Assembly (NCBI GenBank): GCA_021845805.1 | Contig: JAJZVD010000014.1 | Location: forward strand, 1-58,852 | DNA length: 58,852 nucleotides | Origin: Pseudomonadota bacterium | GTDB taxonomy: Bacteria > Pseudomonadota > Alphaproteobacteria > Rhodobacterales > Rhodobacteraceae | Direction: 5' to 3' | Shown: one piece after another, positions 57,724 through 58,852 of the stretch | How positions within the stretch are numbered: position 1 is the first letter of the stretch | Layout of the letters: the number at the start of each line of letters is the position of its first letter | Position numbers and translations under genes: made by a program | Notes under the pieces: generated by a model | What the model saw: only the letters and a program-made list of their open reading frames with translations | The model's database searches: none | Told to the model about the DNA's origin: nothing

Positions 57724-58852
57724 CTACTTCACCCCCATCGCCGTCGTCACCGGCACCAGCGCCACGTTGGTGCCGCCGGGGCCGTTCAGCCAGTCCTGCA
57801 ACGCGGCCAGCACATCGGGCGTGGCCGGCGCGGTGACGACCGTGGCGCCGGTCTGCCCGGCCCGGAAGGCCGCGCGGTCCAGCGCGCGGGCCATCGACGC
57901 CGCATCGCCCGACAGCGTGTCATAGACCTCGGCAGCGGGAACCTTGGCCGTCTTTGCCACCTGCGCCGCCGCGTTCAGCCCGCGCGCGTAGGTGACAAGG
58001 CCATAGCCGCCGTCGCTGAGGATCGAGACCACCCGCTGGGCCATCAGCCGGTTGTCCTGAAACCCGCCCTCCGGCCGGTCGATCACGCCCACCGCCTGCG
58101 GCACGGTACGGAAATAGGCGCTGAACATCTGCGCCAGGTCCGACGGCGTGGCCAGCGCGGGCAGCCCGGCATCGGCAATCAGCACCTCGTGCCCCTTCTC
58201 GCGGTAGATCGCGGCGGCGTCCTGCGCGTCGGGCACCGTGGGGTCCACCGCAAAGCTGACCGGCAGACCCGTGCTGGCCAGCGCCTGCGCATCGGCGCTG
58301 CCGTCGTCGATCAGCACCACCGCCAGATAGGGGCGGCCCGGCACGATCTCGGCAATCACCCGGTTGCGCAGCAATTGCGAACTGTGCGCCGCCTCGGCGG
58401 GCGGCGCGGCCTTCACCAGCCCCCCGCCCGGCAGGCCGGGCATCGGCGCCGCCGGGGCGCCCGGCGCGGCGGGCACCTGCGCGACGGGGGCGCCCTGGGT
58501 GGCGGGCGCGGGGACAGAGCCCACATGGGGCAACTGGTTCACCCGCACCCCCGGCACCGGCCGCAGCGCGCCGCCCTGCAGGCGCCCGCCTTCCAGCACG
58601 ATCGGCGCGGACGGCTGCGGCGGGGCTTCCGCGGCCGGACCGGGCGCGGCCTCTGGCGCGGCCTCTGGCGCGGCTTCGGGGGCGGCTTCGGGGGCGGCTT
58701 CGGGGGCTGGCGCGGGAACCGGCAGGCCGCCGGCCTGCGGCGCGTCGGGGGCGGCCCCCGACGGGGCCGGGATCTGCGGCGCGGCTGGGATGGCATCGGC
58801 CACGGCCGCGCCCGGCGCGGGCGCCGTGGCCGCGGCCCGGGGCGGCGGGCCG
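57724..58852 (-). CDS. yibQ: divergent polysaccharide deacetylase YibQ (5' end beyond right edge)
   Basis: The open frame runs to the window edge without a stop; a GTG at 58803 is probably internal. The N-terminal half is Pro/Ala-rich, with PEAA tandem repeats at about 58660-58720. From about EIVPGRPYLAVVLIDDG the divergent polysaccharide deacetylase (YibQ) domain begins. It contains LPVSFAVDPTVPDA, HEVLIADAGLPALATPSDL, GVIDRPEGGFQDN and ARGLNAAAQVAK. Periplasmic location is likely; the glycan substrate is unknown. The trpE-yibQ neighbourhood is one I remember from Rhodobacter sphaeroides, where trpGDC follows. Confidence 0.8.
   Translation of the reverse strand, partial: GPPPRAAATAPAPGAAVADAIPAAPQIPAPSGAAPDAPQAGGLPVPAPAPEAAPEAAPEAAPEAAPEAAPGPAAEAPPQPSAPIVLEGGRLQGGALRPVPGVRVNQLPHVGSVPAPATQGAPVAQVPAAPGAPAAPMPGLPGGGLVKAAPPAEAAHSSQLLRNRVIAEIVPGRPYLAVVLIDDGSADAQALASTGLPVSFAVDPTVPDAQDAAAIYREKGHEVLIADAGLPALATPSDLAQMFSAYFRTVPQAVGVIDRPEGGFQDNRLMAQRVVSILSDGGYGLVTYARGLNAAAQVAKTAKVPAAEVYDTLSGDAASMARALDRAAFRAGQTGATVVTAPATPDVLAALQDWLNGPGGTNVALVPVTTAMGVK

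Overview
The window is very GC-rich alphaproteobacterial chromosome, most likely from Rhodobacteraceae/Paracoccaceae. This is inferred from a usg gene, a trpE-yibQ pair as remembered from Rhodobacter sphaeroides, a B12-dependent ribonucleotide reductase (nrdJ), a VPLPA-CTERM protein, a Hint-type RTX protein and consistently G/C third codon positions. No phage, insertion sequence, CRISPR array or rRNA was seen. Two tRNA genes are present: Leu(CAA) and Pro(TGG).

Layout. 1-4.6 kb: a divergent EF-G-like GTPase (cut by the left edge), rluE and a sarcosine/dimethylglycine dehydrogenase-like flavoprotein. 4.6-19.4 kb: housekeeping genes (MocA-like nucleotidyltransferase, RTX-Hint protein, tRNA-Leu, yqaA-dsbB-arginase, usg, gyrA, trmFO-gluQ, an alpha/beta hydrolase) separated by four intergenic arrays of a 200-210 bp repeat. 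The repeat is built from GC-rich inverted repeats. 19.5-21.7 kb: two proteins of unknown function. 21.7-33.9 kb: a transport and catabolic island in which a GntR/FCD regulator sits between two complete ABC importers, followed by uxaC and uxuB. This looks like a hexuronate or sugar-acid locus, and the promoter of the right-hand operon carries a palindrome inside its -35/-10 spacer. 33.8-36.3 kb: a SulP transporter and a PAP2-like protein lacking one catalytic His. 36.4-40.1 kb: an operon of acyl-CoA ligase, SDR dehydrogenase and thiolase. 40.1-44.4 kb: a GrlR-like protein in a less GC-rich patch, and nrdJ with an NrdR-like box and a perfect DnaA box upstream. 44.8-47.9 kb: a marR-emrA-emrB type efflux operon. 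48.1-50.8 kb: the VPLPA-CTERM protein, tRNA-Pro, DUF192, a double cold-shock protein and pdxH. 50.9-58.85 kb: fabI, gpt, DUF2127, an aminotransferase, ppiD, trpE and yibQ (cut by the right edge).

The least explained structure is the intergenic repeat family at 4.7-19.3 kb. Each unit carries 11-13 bp inverted repeats about 100 bp apart, followed by a 10-bp-arm hairpin. Units are tandem, occur in both orientations, and every array finishes with a shortened unit. In two arrays the shortening is a deletion at the same junction. I could not connect it to any repeat family I know.
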